Shown piece by piece: positions 11,353-38,413 of a stretch of 64,000 bases of DNA. Both the position numbers and the translations under genes were made by a program. Where the stretch lies: the NCBI RefSeq assembly GCF_026151205.1, contig NC_087082.1:9554901-9618900 (forward strand), written 5' to 3'. The stretch's first letter is position 1. Each line of letters begins with the position of its first letter. Source of the stretch: Bolinopsis microptera. Lineage: Eukaryota > Ctenophora > Tentaculata > Lobata > Bolinopsidae. Under the pieces are notes generated by a model, which ran no database searches, had not been told where the DNA came from, and saw nothing but the letters and a program-made list of their open reading frames with translations.

Positions 11353-12921
11353 GGTTCTTTTGCGATAGTCAAAACGCGACAACTAGCGCTGGATGGCGAC
11401 AACTAGCGCTATCCAGCGCTAGTTGTCGCCATCCAGCGCTAGTTGTCGCTATCCAGCGCTGGATAACGCTGGCCAGCGCAAAATATATATGTTCGATAAT
11501 TGTCGCTATCCAGCGCTAGTTGTCGCCATCCAGCGCTAGTTGTCGCCATCCAGCGCTAGTTGTCGCTATCCAGCGCTAGTTGTCGCTGGCTATGCGACAC
11601 TGTCGCACGCGATAGTTTGCGATGGCCAGCGCAACTGGCCATCGCAGAAAACAGTTCGATAACTAGCGCTGGATAGCAACAACTAGCGCTGGATAGCGAC
11701 AACTAGCGCTGGCCAGCGCTAAGCGATAGCCAGCGCTGGCCAGCGCTGGCCATCGATATCCAGCGCTGGCCAGCGCTGGCCATCGATATCCAGCGCAAAA
11801 TTTTTGCGCTATTACCCGTCAGCTAGCGCTGGCCAGCGCTAACCAGCGCTAGCCAGCGCTAACCAGCGCTAGCCAGCGCTAATCAGCGCTAACCAGCGCT
11901 AACCAGCGCTAGCCAGCGCTAGCTGACGAGTAATATCGCAACTATATTGCGCTGGCCAGCGCTGGCTGACGAGTAATACTAATATCGAGCGTGCTAAATC
12001 ACTCTACAGTCGATCTTCGAGATTGTTCTAAAAGGGCCCCCGATGGTTGTAACCAACTTCAATCGATGTATTTATATAATTAATAATTTCTCGTTAGGGT
12101 TAGGGTTTCAGCATATGTTTTTGTTAAGGATTGGGTTAGGGTTAGGGTTGGGATCAGATTAGAGGGTTAGGGTTTCGAAAAGTCGTTCAGAACCAGCTAG
12201 AGTCAGAGAATGGGTTACAAAAGTCACGTGACAGTCGAGTGTAAAGTAATCATCATCCGAGTAATATCGCAAGTATATGATATGATACATTGCGCTGGCT
12301 AGCGCTGGCTATAGCGCTGGCTAGCGCTGGCTAGCGCTGGTTAGCGCTGGCTAGCGCTGGTTAGCGCTGGCTAGCGCTGGTTAGCGCTGGCTAGCGCTGG
12401 TTAGCGCTGGCTAGCGCTGGTTAGCGCTGGTTAGCGCTGGTTAGCGCTGGCTAGCGCTGGTTAGCGCTGGTTAGCGCTGGCTAGCGCTGGTTAGCGCTGG
12501 CTAGCGCTGGTTAGCGCTGGCCAGCGCTAGCTGACGGGTAATAGCGCAAAAATTTTGCTGGCCAGCGCTAGTTGTCGCTATCCAGCGCTAGTTGTCGCTA
12601 TCCAGCGCTAGTTATCGAACTGTTTTCTGCGATGGCCAGTTGCGCTGGCCATCGCAAACTATCGCGTGCGACAGTGTCGCATAGCCAGCGACAACTAGCG
12701 CTGGATAGCGACAACTAGCGCTGGATGGCGACAACTAGCGCTGGATGGCGACAACTAGCGCTGGATAGCGACAATTATCGAACATATATATTTTGCGCTG
12801 GCCAGCGTTATCCAGCGCTGGATAGCGACAACTAGCGCTGGATGGCGACAACTAGCGCTGGATAGCGCTAGTTGTCGCCATCCAGCGCTAATTGTCGCGT
12901 TTTGACTATCGCAAAAGAACC
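11353..12921. mobile_element. AGCGCT foldback element: 1.57-kb inverted repeat
   Basis: The outer ends GGTTCTTTTGCGATAGTC (11353-11370) and its complement (to 12921) are followed by near-identical inverted arms of about 600 bp. The arms are made of units such as CAGCGCTAGTTGTCGC, CATCCAGCGCTAG and CAGCGCTAACCAGCGCTAGC. Several dozen AGCGCT palindromes occur in all. The inner tandem block differs in length between arms (about 110 bp at 11822-11930, about 235 bp at 12296-12530), showing independent expansion. The spacer (about 11976-12262) is a separate dispersed repeat. There is no ORF. The layout fits a foldback transposon, but the family is unknown. Confidence 0.75.
11976..12262. repeat. TTAGGG-bearing dispersed repeat, copy 1
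   Basis: It runs from gcgtgctaaatcactctac through ttagggttagggtttc and gggatcagattagagggtt to cacgtgacagtcgagtg. A second copy lies at 46222-46710. Each copy contains short telomere-like TTAGGG runs. Its ends are imperfect inverted repeats (aaatcactctaca and gtgtaaagtaat), so it is probably a non-autonomous DNA element. Confidence 0.65.
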
Positions 12922-12944
12922 GGAATATAATAGTAAATTATTCT

Positions 12945-13060
12945 TTATCGCATCAAAAAATATTCATCCCAACCGAAGATACAGCCAATTAATATGCTAA
13001 ACAGTCCACACAACGTAATATGACAACAAAACTGATCTTAATGTTGTTGCAACAATCATT
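12945..13060 (-). mobile_element. Degenerate Helentron-like fragment
   Basis: The text catcaaaaaatattcatccc, accgaagatacagccaatta and cacaacgtaata matches the better copies at 58390-59019 in the same orientation, with substitutions. The ends are lost. Confidence 0.5.
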
Positions 13061-13189
13061 GCTCGTTCTCATATTTGTTACTAAACAACTTCTTATTTCT
13101 CATCTAATTTACACATACAAAGACAAAATTTCAAAGTTATGTGTCGTAAATTTTGTGTAAAAATTTGACTGTATCTATTATTTATCAAC

Positions 13190-13440
13190 TTTGTGGCTGC
13201 GTGGCTCAGTTGATAAATATTCTTGCTTGTTAATCGCGAGGTACCAGGTTCGATTCCCAGCTGAGCTACCAGTCATCAAGTGTGTGTCGTTGATGCTCAG
13301 CTAAGGATTCCGAGTGATCTATGCAGCCCCCGGTCCACTCAGCCGAATATCCGAGAAATCGGGTGTGAGAGTTAAATGAGGAGCTGCCAATTGCAGCTAA
13401 GTCTCGGACGAAGAAAGTATGGTACACACTACCTTAACCG
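13190..13440 (+). mobile_element. tRNA-derived SINE-like element
   Basis: A Pol III A box (TGGCTCAGTTG, 13202-13212) and B box (GGTTCGATTCC, 13247-13257) are 34 nt apart, as in a tRNA. The anticodon stem is plausible with GTT at the centre, but the loop is 9 nt and the T stem is mismatched, so it is not a working tRNA. The following ~180 bp is non-tRNA sequence without a clear A tail. Ends and target-site duplication were not identified. Confidence 0.5.
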
Positions 13441-13612
13441 TCACTGGGCTAATGTATAATTGAATCCTTTGGCTTCCTGTAATTGGCTGGTTACACTTGT
13501 GTAACAATGTGGCTGTGAATTAGTGTTTAAAAGTTTAATAAACCAATAGTTTCATGCAAACACAACCTTCAGTGTTTATGATTCATTTATTTATTTTAGC
13601 CCAGCAATTGGA

Positions 13613-30964
<17,352 letters not shown>

Positions 30965-33051
30965 CCTTCCCTCCATGGTATTCACATGTGATGAGAGTTC
31001 AGATTGAGAGGGACTACTGAGCAGTTATATTGGGTAGGAAGAGAAGGAGGTGAAATTTGTCATGCTTTGTGTGGATGAAAATTGTAAAGGTGCGGACTGT
31101 ACACGGAGATTAGTTTCACCTTCAGATTGAAGATTTAGTGTTACAATGTTCTGATAATGTTATATGTATGATATATTATATTATAATCGTCTTGTTTGTT
31201 ACCGGACATTGCAGGACATTACCGGACATGCTCAACATTCCAGGGCTAGAGGTAGAATTTCAAAATTTGTGTGTATTGTTGCTCTTTAAAATATATGTGT
31301 ATGTTAATTTGATTTTTGGAGTACATTATATCGGTTGCTCTCTCATTAAAAACGTATGATGTGCTAATACTGAATATGTTCAATTTCAATATCTTTGTAA
31401 GCAATGCATGTCTTGTTGGTCAATTTAAAACGGATTTATCTTCCCCGCTGGCTCGGAAGGGTTAATTTGTTTTATATTTTTAATCAGATCCCTGCAGGCC
31501 CTCCGAAATATATTAACCGCTTACTTTGTTGTTCAAATAACACGATATTAAAAGCACTTGGAATGCATGATCAAATGTTAGCCTTAAACGCGACCCTGAG
31601 CAAACCTCGTGGTAGACCCCGTAAGAGACTATTAATTAATTAATTAATTAATTAATTATTATAGGATTGTTTATCATTTAATCTTTTGAAACTTTTAAAC
31701 TTTAAAGTTAGATTACAGCTGCAAAGGATTATGTTTACCTCACATTAATTTAAAATTGATTTGTAATTTGCTGAAATAACAGTGTTATAAAGTTATTATC
31801 TTTTACCATTTTGTTAGTTATAAAAATTTCATCCTAAATTGCTGTTTTTGTTTTTTATCTAAATCTTACTATCTTACTACAACATTAAACAGTCAACTAA
31901 TAGTTCTCTTGAAATTCACGTCACTCTTTTTTGTGTATGTTATATCCATAACGACTGATCTCAACACGACAAAGTATATTACATAGTCAGTATTTACGCT
32001 ACATTTGTCATGGTCCCAACAAAATCATTACAACAATCAATTGAGCATTTTAATGATATCTTCGTGGCACAAACGTCACATGCTTGCCGTATTGAATAGA
32101 ATATAACGTGTGAGTGGTGTTCTAAATTCCTCACACTTTTTAACATGAGACCACATGATCATGGTAGACTGCTGAACTTTCTAAATTTTTCTGTGAGTGT
32201 AGTTTAGAGTTTTCTGACGACTATGGTTGTAGAATTAGGGTTTTAGTATTTTTAGCAACCTGTGTGTTATAATGTACTTAAACGGACGGGTGGTGACATT
32301 TCTATTAATATAAGTATATTTAATATAAGTATATCTACACGATGCATGACTTCTCCAACTTAAACAATAAACGATTTTCTCACTCACACACACTTACACG
32401 GAAAATAATTCTGCTGTCCATCCCGCTATATAACACTGTTAACAGTCCTGAGCAAAGCCATGGAAATAGGTGCAAAATGGAATGCGCGGCAATATTAATT
32501 TCATACCAAATGGGTTGTGGAACTTGATTTCAATAACACAATTGCGCGCGCCCGCGCGAGCATGTTTAATTTCATAATATTAGTCGGCAGTACCATCAAC
32601 CATATCATGTGCATATCGTGTGAGATATTCCAGTATTGTCAGACGCTGCCCGGCGGCCGGCCCATGAACATCCCTATGAAGGGGTCCATCCGAAGCTGTA
32701 CAATTCCGGTGGTGTAGCTACTAGCTGCGGTAGTGCCGGAAATCCCCAGTTCTATCCTTATAAGGCATGATTGTCGTTTGATCCATGATCTGAGCAACCC
32801 GACCAAATACAGACTAAATCTAGTAGTTCTGAGCGACCTACAAGCAAAACTTCGGTCAATGTTATTTTCACCAAACTCGCACTGAATTTGCTGGTCTCGC
32901 TCCTGATGACCTGATCTCACGTTACTGAGAAGAAATAAAATTTGCGAATGCATGCGCCGTGCAACATATATTCCCTATATTTGTGTTTTTTGCCTTTTCG
33001 CTGAAAAATGGATAAGGAGAAGAATTTAATTGTTAATGATTCGAGGAAACC
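30965..33051. other. Interval between BNIP3 and the kringle gene
   Basis: Holds the BNIP3 3' untranslated region (a candidate ATTAAA signal near 31345) and a (TTAA)n run at 31630-31656. A short frame ending at 31643 has an AT-hook-like PRGRPRKR but no other support. Confidence 0.4.
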
Positions 33052-33057
33052 TTTATT
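33052..33057 (-). terminator. Polyadenylation signal of the kringle gene
   Basis: AATAAA on the minus strand, about 83 bases after the stop codon at 33140. Confidence 0.7.
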
Positions 33058-33139
33058 ACAAACAAAAATGAAACACAATCTTCAAAATACTTGGCTAAGA
33101 ATTTAACAAGAATGACAGTTCCAAAGAAAGAAAGAAGGA

Positions 33140-36100
33140 CTAGCTTTGGTCGTAATAAGAGTAGATATCCGTAGAACACGTGGGAATAGCACAACGTTGC
33201 CACCTCGTGAACAGGCTGGTGGTGTAGCACCAAGCTGTAGACTCTCCGCTGGGGTTCCTGCACTTGTTGTGGGGCCCGATGCCCTGGCTGGAGTAGCCGC
33301 TGGTATGGTAGCCGTGAGGGTGGGGGAAGTCACTGTCCCAATTCTGGCAGTTCTTTCTTCCGAGAGTGGTTGTGACGTCACCACGGTAAAGAGAGCCGTC
33401 CCCATCCACACAGTCCCTGTTCCAGATGCATGCTGGCACGTCACAGTATTCCCATCGTGTGTCCGGGTCGTTAGTGTAGCACCACGGCCTTTCCTTGTTA
33501 GCCCCTGTGGAGATTCATACGGGTTTAATAGATATCAAATATTAACACAAATGCTCTGAAGTATATCTCTTAAATAATCTTAATCAAGAATGAATAATGC
33601 GTACTTCAATCACAATTTATTAATCAGATTTGTTCAAAATGCATAAAAACACAGGCTGTTTCTGTTTTGAACTGGTTTAGAGTACCTGGATTTCTGCAAT
33701 GGTTGTGCTTCATGTTCAGTCCATCCATGTGCTCGTGGGGATGAGTTGCGTTCCACAGCTGACAGGACTCTCCGCTCAACGTGTAATCCCTCGTTCCCGC
33801 GTACTTGTCTCCCTTCTCCGTGTAACAGAACTCGTCATTAACCTTAGTCTTAACACTGAGTGCTCCATTGAAGTTCAGGACCATCTGCAGATCGGAGTAT
33901 TCTCCGCCCTCCGAGATGAACTTGCTGTACCCTTTACCGTTCTCCGAACTGTAGATTGTCCATTCTCCTCTGAACGCTCTCACTGAGTAGATAACCTCAT
34001 TAAGCTTATCCATGGAATCGTACACCTCGATCTTACGACCACCAAAGTTCTTCATGGTGTATCCAGCCAGGACAGGTCCCTGGCAGTCACTTTTACTGTC
34101 TGAACCAGTGGTGTAGGTGAAGTGAGTGGCGGGACAATCGTCACAGAAACTAGCTCGCTCGAACTCGGTGTATTTTCCTAAAGCACACTTGCTGCACTTG
34201 GGACTGTTGATGATGTCACTGAAGGAACCCGGCTCACACTTCTCGCACATTTTGTCTCCTCCGACGTGTTTGAAGCCAGGAGGACATTGTTCCCAGTAGC
34301 ACTGCGAAGGCTGGGAGCTGCCCACAGATTTGGTAGTCTTACCCCACTCGCAACTCTTACAGTTAGTGCTAGCTTCCTCGGCCTGGTAATACCCTCTTGA
34401 GCAAAGTTCACAGGTGACTGCCTTGTCTACAGCTGAGAATCTGCCTGGCTGGCACACATCACAAGATGCTTGGCCCTCCTCCGATGCACTGGTTCCGGCT
34501 AGACATGGCCTGCAGAGTGTCTGCCCTGTCAGATCTTGGTAGAATCCTGGGGGACATGGTTTGCACTCTTCCTGCGCCTCAATATCTGTGAAATGACCTG
34601 CTGCGCATGGGGTGCACACCACATTGCCAGATCCTTGAGAGAAGGTTCCTGCAGGACAGAAGTGGCAGTAATCCTCTCCTTCCGTGTCTCCGTAGGTTCT
34701 AGGAGGACAGGGCTCACACCGGTCCTTTCCTACCAAGTTCTGGAACTGTCCTATAGGACAAGGTAGGCAAGAAGTCTGCCCCTCAGCTCTGTTGTAGTGA
34801 CCCTTATCACAACCTTGGCACTCTGTGGCTCCTGTAGAGTTGGTGAAGAAGCCAGAATCACAAGGTTTACACCCTTCTCCTTCCACATCTCCGTAACTAC
34901 CTACCTCACATAATTTACAGAAAGTCTGTCCGGTCTGGTCCTGATAGGAACCAGCCTGACAAGGCTTGCACTCTGTCTGACTCTCTTCATCCAGATAGGT
35001 GTTCACTGGGCACTCTTTGCACTCAGGAGACCCCGCCTGGTCAGCGAACTTTCCCTTTGGACAAGGAATACAGTAATCGAACCCAGCCCGGTTCTGGTAT
35101 TTACCGATAGGGCAAGGGTCGCATTCCAGCGAACCTATCTTATCAGTGTAGTAACCTTCAGCACAAGGGGTACACTCTTCATTACCAGTGGTGTCTGCGT
35201 AGTGTCCGTGAGTACATGGCAGACAAACTGTGTGGTTGTCTGAACTGTGGCTCTGGATCGGACACATTAAACATTCCACCGCTCCCGCTTCTGACACATA
35301 TCCTGAAATGTTCGTTGTTACTGTTAGTTCATGTGTTTCCATCTGTGAGAAGATTAATTTACAGCGGTAGTATTTGAAGTGTCTGTCATTGGTCGAATTT
35401 TTGTCTATCAATTCGTGGGATTTGCCACCTTTAGTTCGTTTGAACTACACTGTGATTGTTACCACGCCTCATTCTCTTTGTCAAAAGAAGAATTAACGAG
35501 GTCTTAATATTCACAATTGATTGATCAAAGAATTGCACCTTGCCAGATGGCAAGAAGTATAAATAAGTAACTATTTTAAGAAACTAATGACAAAGAAGAC
35601 TTCAGGTCTTAATTCAACGATGTCAAAAAGTTGGCAGTGATTCTAGGAAATGATTGACCATCTGTTAATAGATTGTCAAATCTTCATCGGGCATCCCTTT
35701 TGAAGTTTAACTATAAAACGTGGCATCACCACAGCCTCATCAATCCCGATATTGAACCCCAACGTTACCGTCCAACTTCTTACAACTAACTATGATGCTA
35801 CTCTTGGTCCTGTTGATAATCCCCTTGGCTTACTCAGACGAATGTAACATAGACAACACTGATATGTGGTGGGGTGATATAGGAAACTACAAGGCTTCAA
35901 GCTTCATAGAATGCAAAGCAGCCTGCCGAGTCAACTCAGCCTGCCAGGCTGTCGTCTACTACAAATCTGGAGGAGACCGAGGACGATGTTGGTTGAAAAA
36001 CGGAAGCTATGGCTCTCCAGGACACAACGGTGGCTGTATTGCTGCTAAGAAGCCCTGCATAAACCTAGAGGGGCCGTGCCCAGCAGGCCAGTACAAGACT

Positions 36101-37001
36101 TCTCCCACCAGCTGTGGAACATGCGGGAGGAACCAGTACAGCAGAGCAGGAGCACATGTCTGCACTAGCTGTCCTGTTGGAACCATCTCCGAGCCTGGTT
36201 CTGACAACTGTACTCCTTGTGGTAAGGGACGCTTCAGGAACAACATCATGGACCACTGCATGGACTGCAAAGTCGGCTCCTACAACGATGTTCCCAGTGC
36301 CTCCACCTGTAAAGCTTGTCCTAAAGACGGGGACCTGAGTGCTGGAGCTGTCGCCCCCGAGCACTGTACCTACATCATCGCACCGGAGTGCCCTTACGAG
36401 CTTGTAGAGCCAGCCCAGACCCTGCAGCAGGCTAAACGAGCTTGTGCCAAGGATAGTGCTTGTTTGTCTGTTGCCTGTCATCAGACTATTGCAGATCACT
36501 GCATGGTGGCCAGAAGTATGGAGGGGGGACCCAACATGAAGACTGTTTTCAAGAAGTGAAAATTATGAGTATTATTTCTTATTATTAGCAGTATCCATTA
36601 TCCTTATTGTTTTTCTTTGCTATCAATTGCATAAATTTCAACTTTACTACCTATATAAGTGATCCGTCATCTTTCTGTTAGTTGAAGAAAAATCTCACGA
36701 AACTTATTTTTAATTCACTGAGGAGTGTCCCACATTTAATAATTAACAAACCTGGTTCACAAGACACACAATTCTCTTCCAACTCATCTAGCTTGAACCC
36801 TGCATCACAGTCCAGCCCCTGAAATCAGGAGATTCGAATAATTAAGAAATTCAAATAGTTTCAACGAATGTGACTTCACGGGAGATATGTTTACATCTTG
36901 TTAACTTGTAAATGTGTAATTTCAATAGTAACTAAGAATATGTCAATCCTCACCTGAGCGGCCAATATAAGGCACGGTAGCACCAAAAGTAGAAACTTCA
37001 T
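33140..37001 (-). CDS. Secreted cysteine-rich, crystallin-like, double-kringle protein
   Basis: Exons 36954-37001, 36752-36818, 33686-35302 and 33140-33504 join in phase to 698 codons. Exon 1 is a signal peptide (MKFLLLVLPCLILAAQ). About 16-17 cysteine-rich repeats of the GCC2/GCC3 (ephrin-receptor-like) type follow, with motif C.pCp.G.y.d..G...C. Then a beta/gamma-crystallin-like unit (FGGRKIEVYD, IYSVRAFRGEWTIYSS, GGEYSDL) and two kringles (SCQLWNATHPHEHM ... CRNPGANKERPWCYT; NCQNWDSDFPHPH ... CRNPSGESTAWCYT). The kringle 1 coding sequence is split by the last intron at CRNPG, a classical kringle position. No transmembrane segment is seen, so it should be extracellular. Kringles bind proteins or ligands; no protease domain is present. 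I do not know an orthologue with this domain order. Confidence 0.9.
35712..35718 (+). promoter_or_regulatory. TATA box for the nested PAN gene
   Basis: TATAAAA lies 74-80 bases before the ATG at 35792, which would place the start of transcription near 35745 and give a short leader. Confidence 0.55.
35792..36559 (+). CDS. Secreted PAN/cysteine-rich protein, intronless, nested
   Basis: A single 255-codon frame. Residues 1-15 form a signal peptide (MMLLLVLLIIPLAYS). Residues ~17-90 look like a PAN/apple-type domain (ECKAACRVNSACQAVVYY, then GRCWLKNGSYG). Residues ~95-190 hold two to three GCC2/GCC3-like cysteine-rich units (CTSCPVGTISEPGSDNCTPC, CKVGSYNDVPSASTCKAC). Residues ~195-250 hold another six-cysteine stretch that may be a second PAN-like fold (AKRACAKDSACLSVACH). 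It lies entirely in intron 2 of the antisense double-kringle gene and shares its cysteine-rich repeat type. No mucosal or venom role can be inferred from sequence. Expected location is extracellular. Confidence 0.88.
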   Translation: MMLLLVLLIIPLAYSDECNIDNTDMWWGDIGNYKASSFIECKAACRVNSACQAVVYYKSGGDRGRCWLKNGSYGSPGHNGGCIAAKKPCINLEGPCPAGQYKTSPTSCGTCGRNQYSRAGAHVCTSCPVGTISEPGSDNCTPCGKGRFRNNIMDHCMDCKVGSYNDVPSASTCKACPKDGDLSAGAVAPEHCTYIIAPECPYELVEPAQTLQQAKRACAKDSACLSVACHQTIADHCMVARSMEGGPNMKTVFKK

Positions 37002-38413
37002 AACTTTAACTGTTAACTCCTCGAACTGTGTTCACAGATTGTCCTACAATTGGGGTTACTCCTCCCAGCTGTGCTGGATCAAGGTGTCAGATCTAACACC
37101 TCTCCAGACTTCTTAATTGGTTCGTTACCATGGAACCCGTGATTAGTTTCATGGGTTACATGGTGCCTCGTTCGCACCACATGGCTTGTTTATGTAATTT
37201 AATCAAGGGAAGTTGTGGGTAATCTGTGTTCTGTGATGGCAGCATGAATTCCCATCCATTGACTGTAGAGTTAAATAGTTGTGAAATTCGTAACCCGCAA
37301 ATGGATACATAAAAACTGGAAATTTTAAATAGCATGTTATATAATAGATGTATGGTTATTGGTTGATTGTTATACACTATGTGTAAGAATTTTTGCTCAA
37401 ATTTTAAACTTGTCTCTCACATGAGCAAAACAATCATTTGAAACATAAAATGATAGAATAGGATTTCAAATCTTGAGGTAAATTTACTCAGCGACATGCA
37501 TTACAATTACAGAATTACATAACATTTCTCATTCCCCTTCACGGCGATGTTTTGCAATAAAGCAAGTGCCAGGTCAAGCACCATTACATAATTTTCAAGG
37601 TCTGTCAATTTCTCCCAAATTAGACCTGTCTTGATAGTGATTGCAAAAGTCTAACACCGATGAAGTCATTGGATTTTGACCGACATTTCATGTATGCCTA
37701 ATTTTGAAGTCTCAATTCCTGTATTTCAGCAGGGCGACCAGTACCACTAAGTTCAATATTAAATATGTCAAATTCAGACAACTTGTCCAAGACCAGAGCA
37801 AATATTAGCTTCTAATTGAACAAATATAGCTTTTGAACAGAGTACGTCATGTGCAATGAATTACAGTCGGATCTAATTTTAACTATAAACAATAAACATA
37901 AACAAGTTTATAAGTACTGGTTAATGACTGGCTCTTAGATTAGATCTCGATCATATCAATAACTGAGAAACTGAAAAAGTCTGTTTCGACGACCCTGATC
38001 ATACAGTCGTCACTGAACCCCAGCCAAGTATGTATATTGCATCAGCAGCTCGTAAAAATTGTGGAGAAGTTGATGATAGATATAGATTTTACAGAGCGGT
38101 AGAGTGCAGAACGTTGGTTCTTGAGGGCCTGGTTCTTAAGGGCCTGGTTCTTAAGGGCCTGGTTCTTGAGGGCCTGCTTTTAACCTCTTGGTTCGTGCTG
38201 ACACTTGTTAGTTTCCTCCGCATGCAGCCCGTTCTCTGCAACAAGCACTCCACGACAACCTGCACAAAAAGTTTGGGTGGGACGTGAAAGGGATCAGATC
38301 CCAAAATAACCAACAAGATTTTAAATTTGGGGTGCCAGATATATCTTGAGACCGAAATTTCAAATCAAAATGGCCAATACTTATAAGGGCCATTCATTAT
38401 TTTAGCGGCTATT
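37002..38413. other. Intergenic interval
   Basis: The likely divergent upstream region of the kringle gene, AT-rich. Four 15-bp units ttcttgagggcctgg occupy 38116-38175. No exon recognised. Confidence 0.4.

Noticed and set aside
13191-13262. Functional tRNA-Asn (GTT anticodon)
   Set aside because: A and B boxes are good, but the anticodon loop has 9 nt, the T stem is mismatched and the acceptor stem does not pair; better explained as a SINE head.
31404-31643. 79-codon frame with AT-hook-like PRGRPRKR near its end
   Set aside because: No splice context or other conserved content. GRPRK also occurs in LINE debris at 15390, so this may be retroelement remnant or chance.
32639-32717. Candidate last exon on the + strand (TLPGGRPMNIPMKGSIRS, then stop) after a possible acceptor at 32641
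   Set aside because: GC-richer than its surroundings and with a plausible AG, but no upstream partner exon and no family resemblance.
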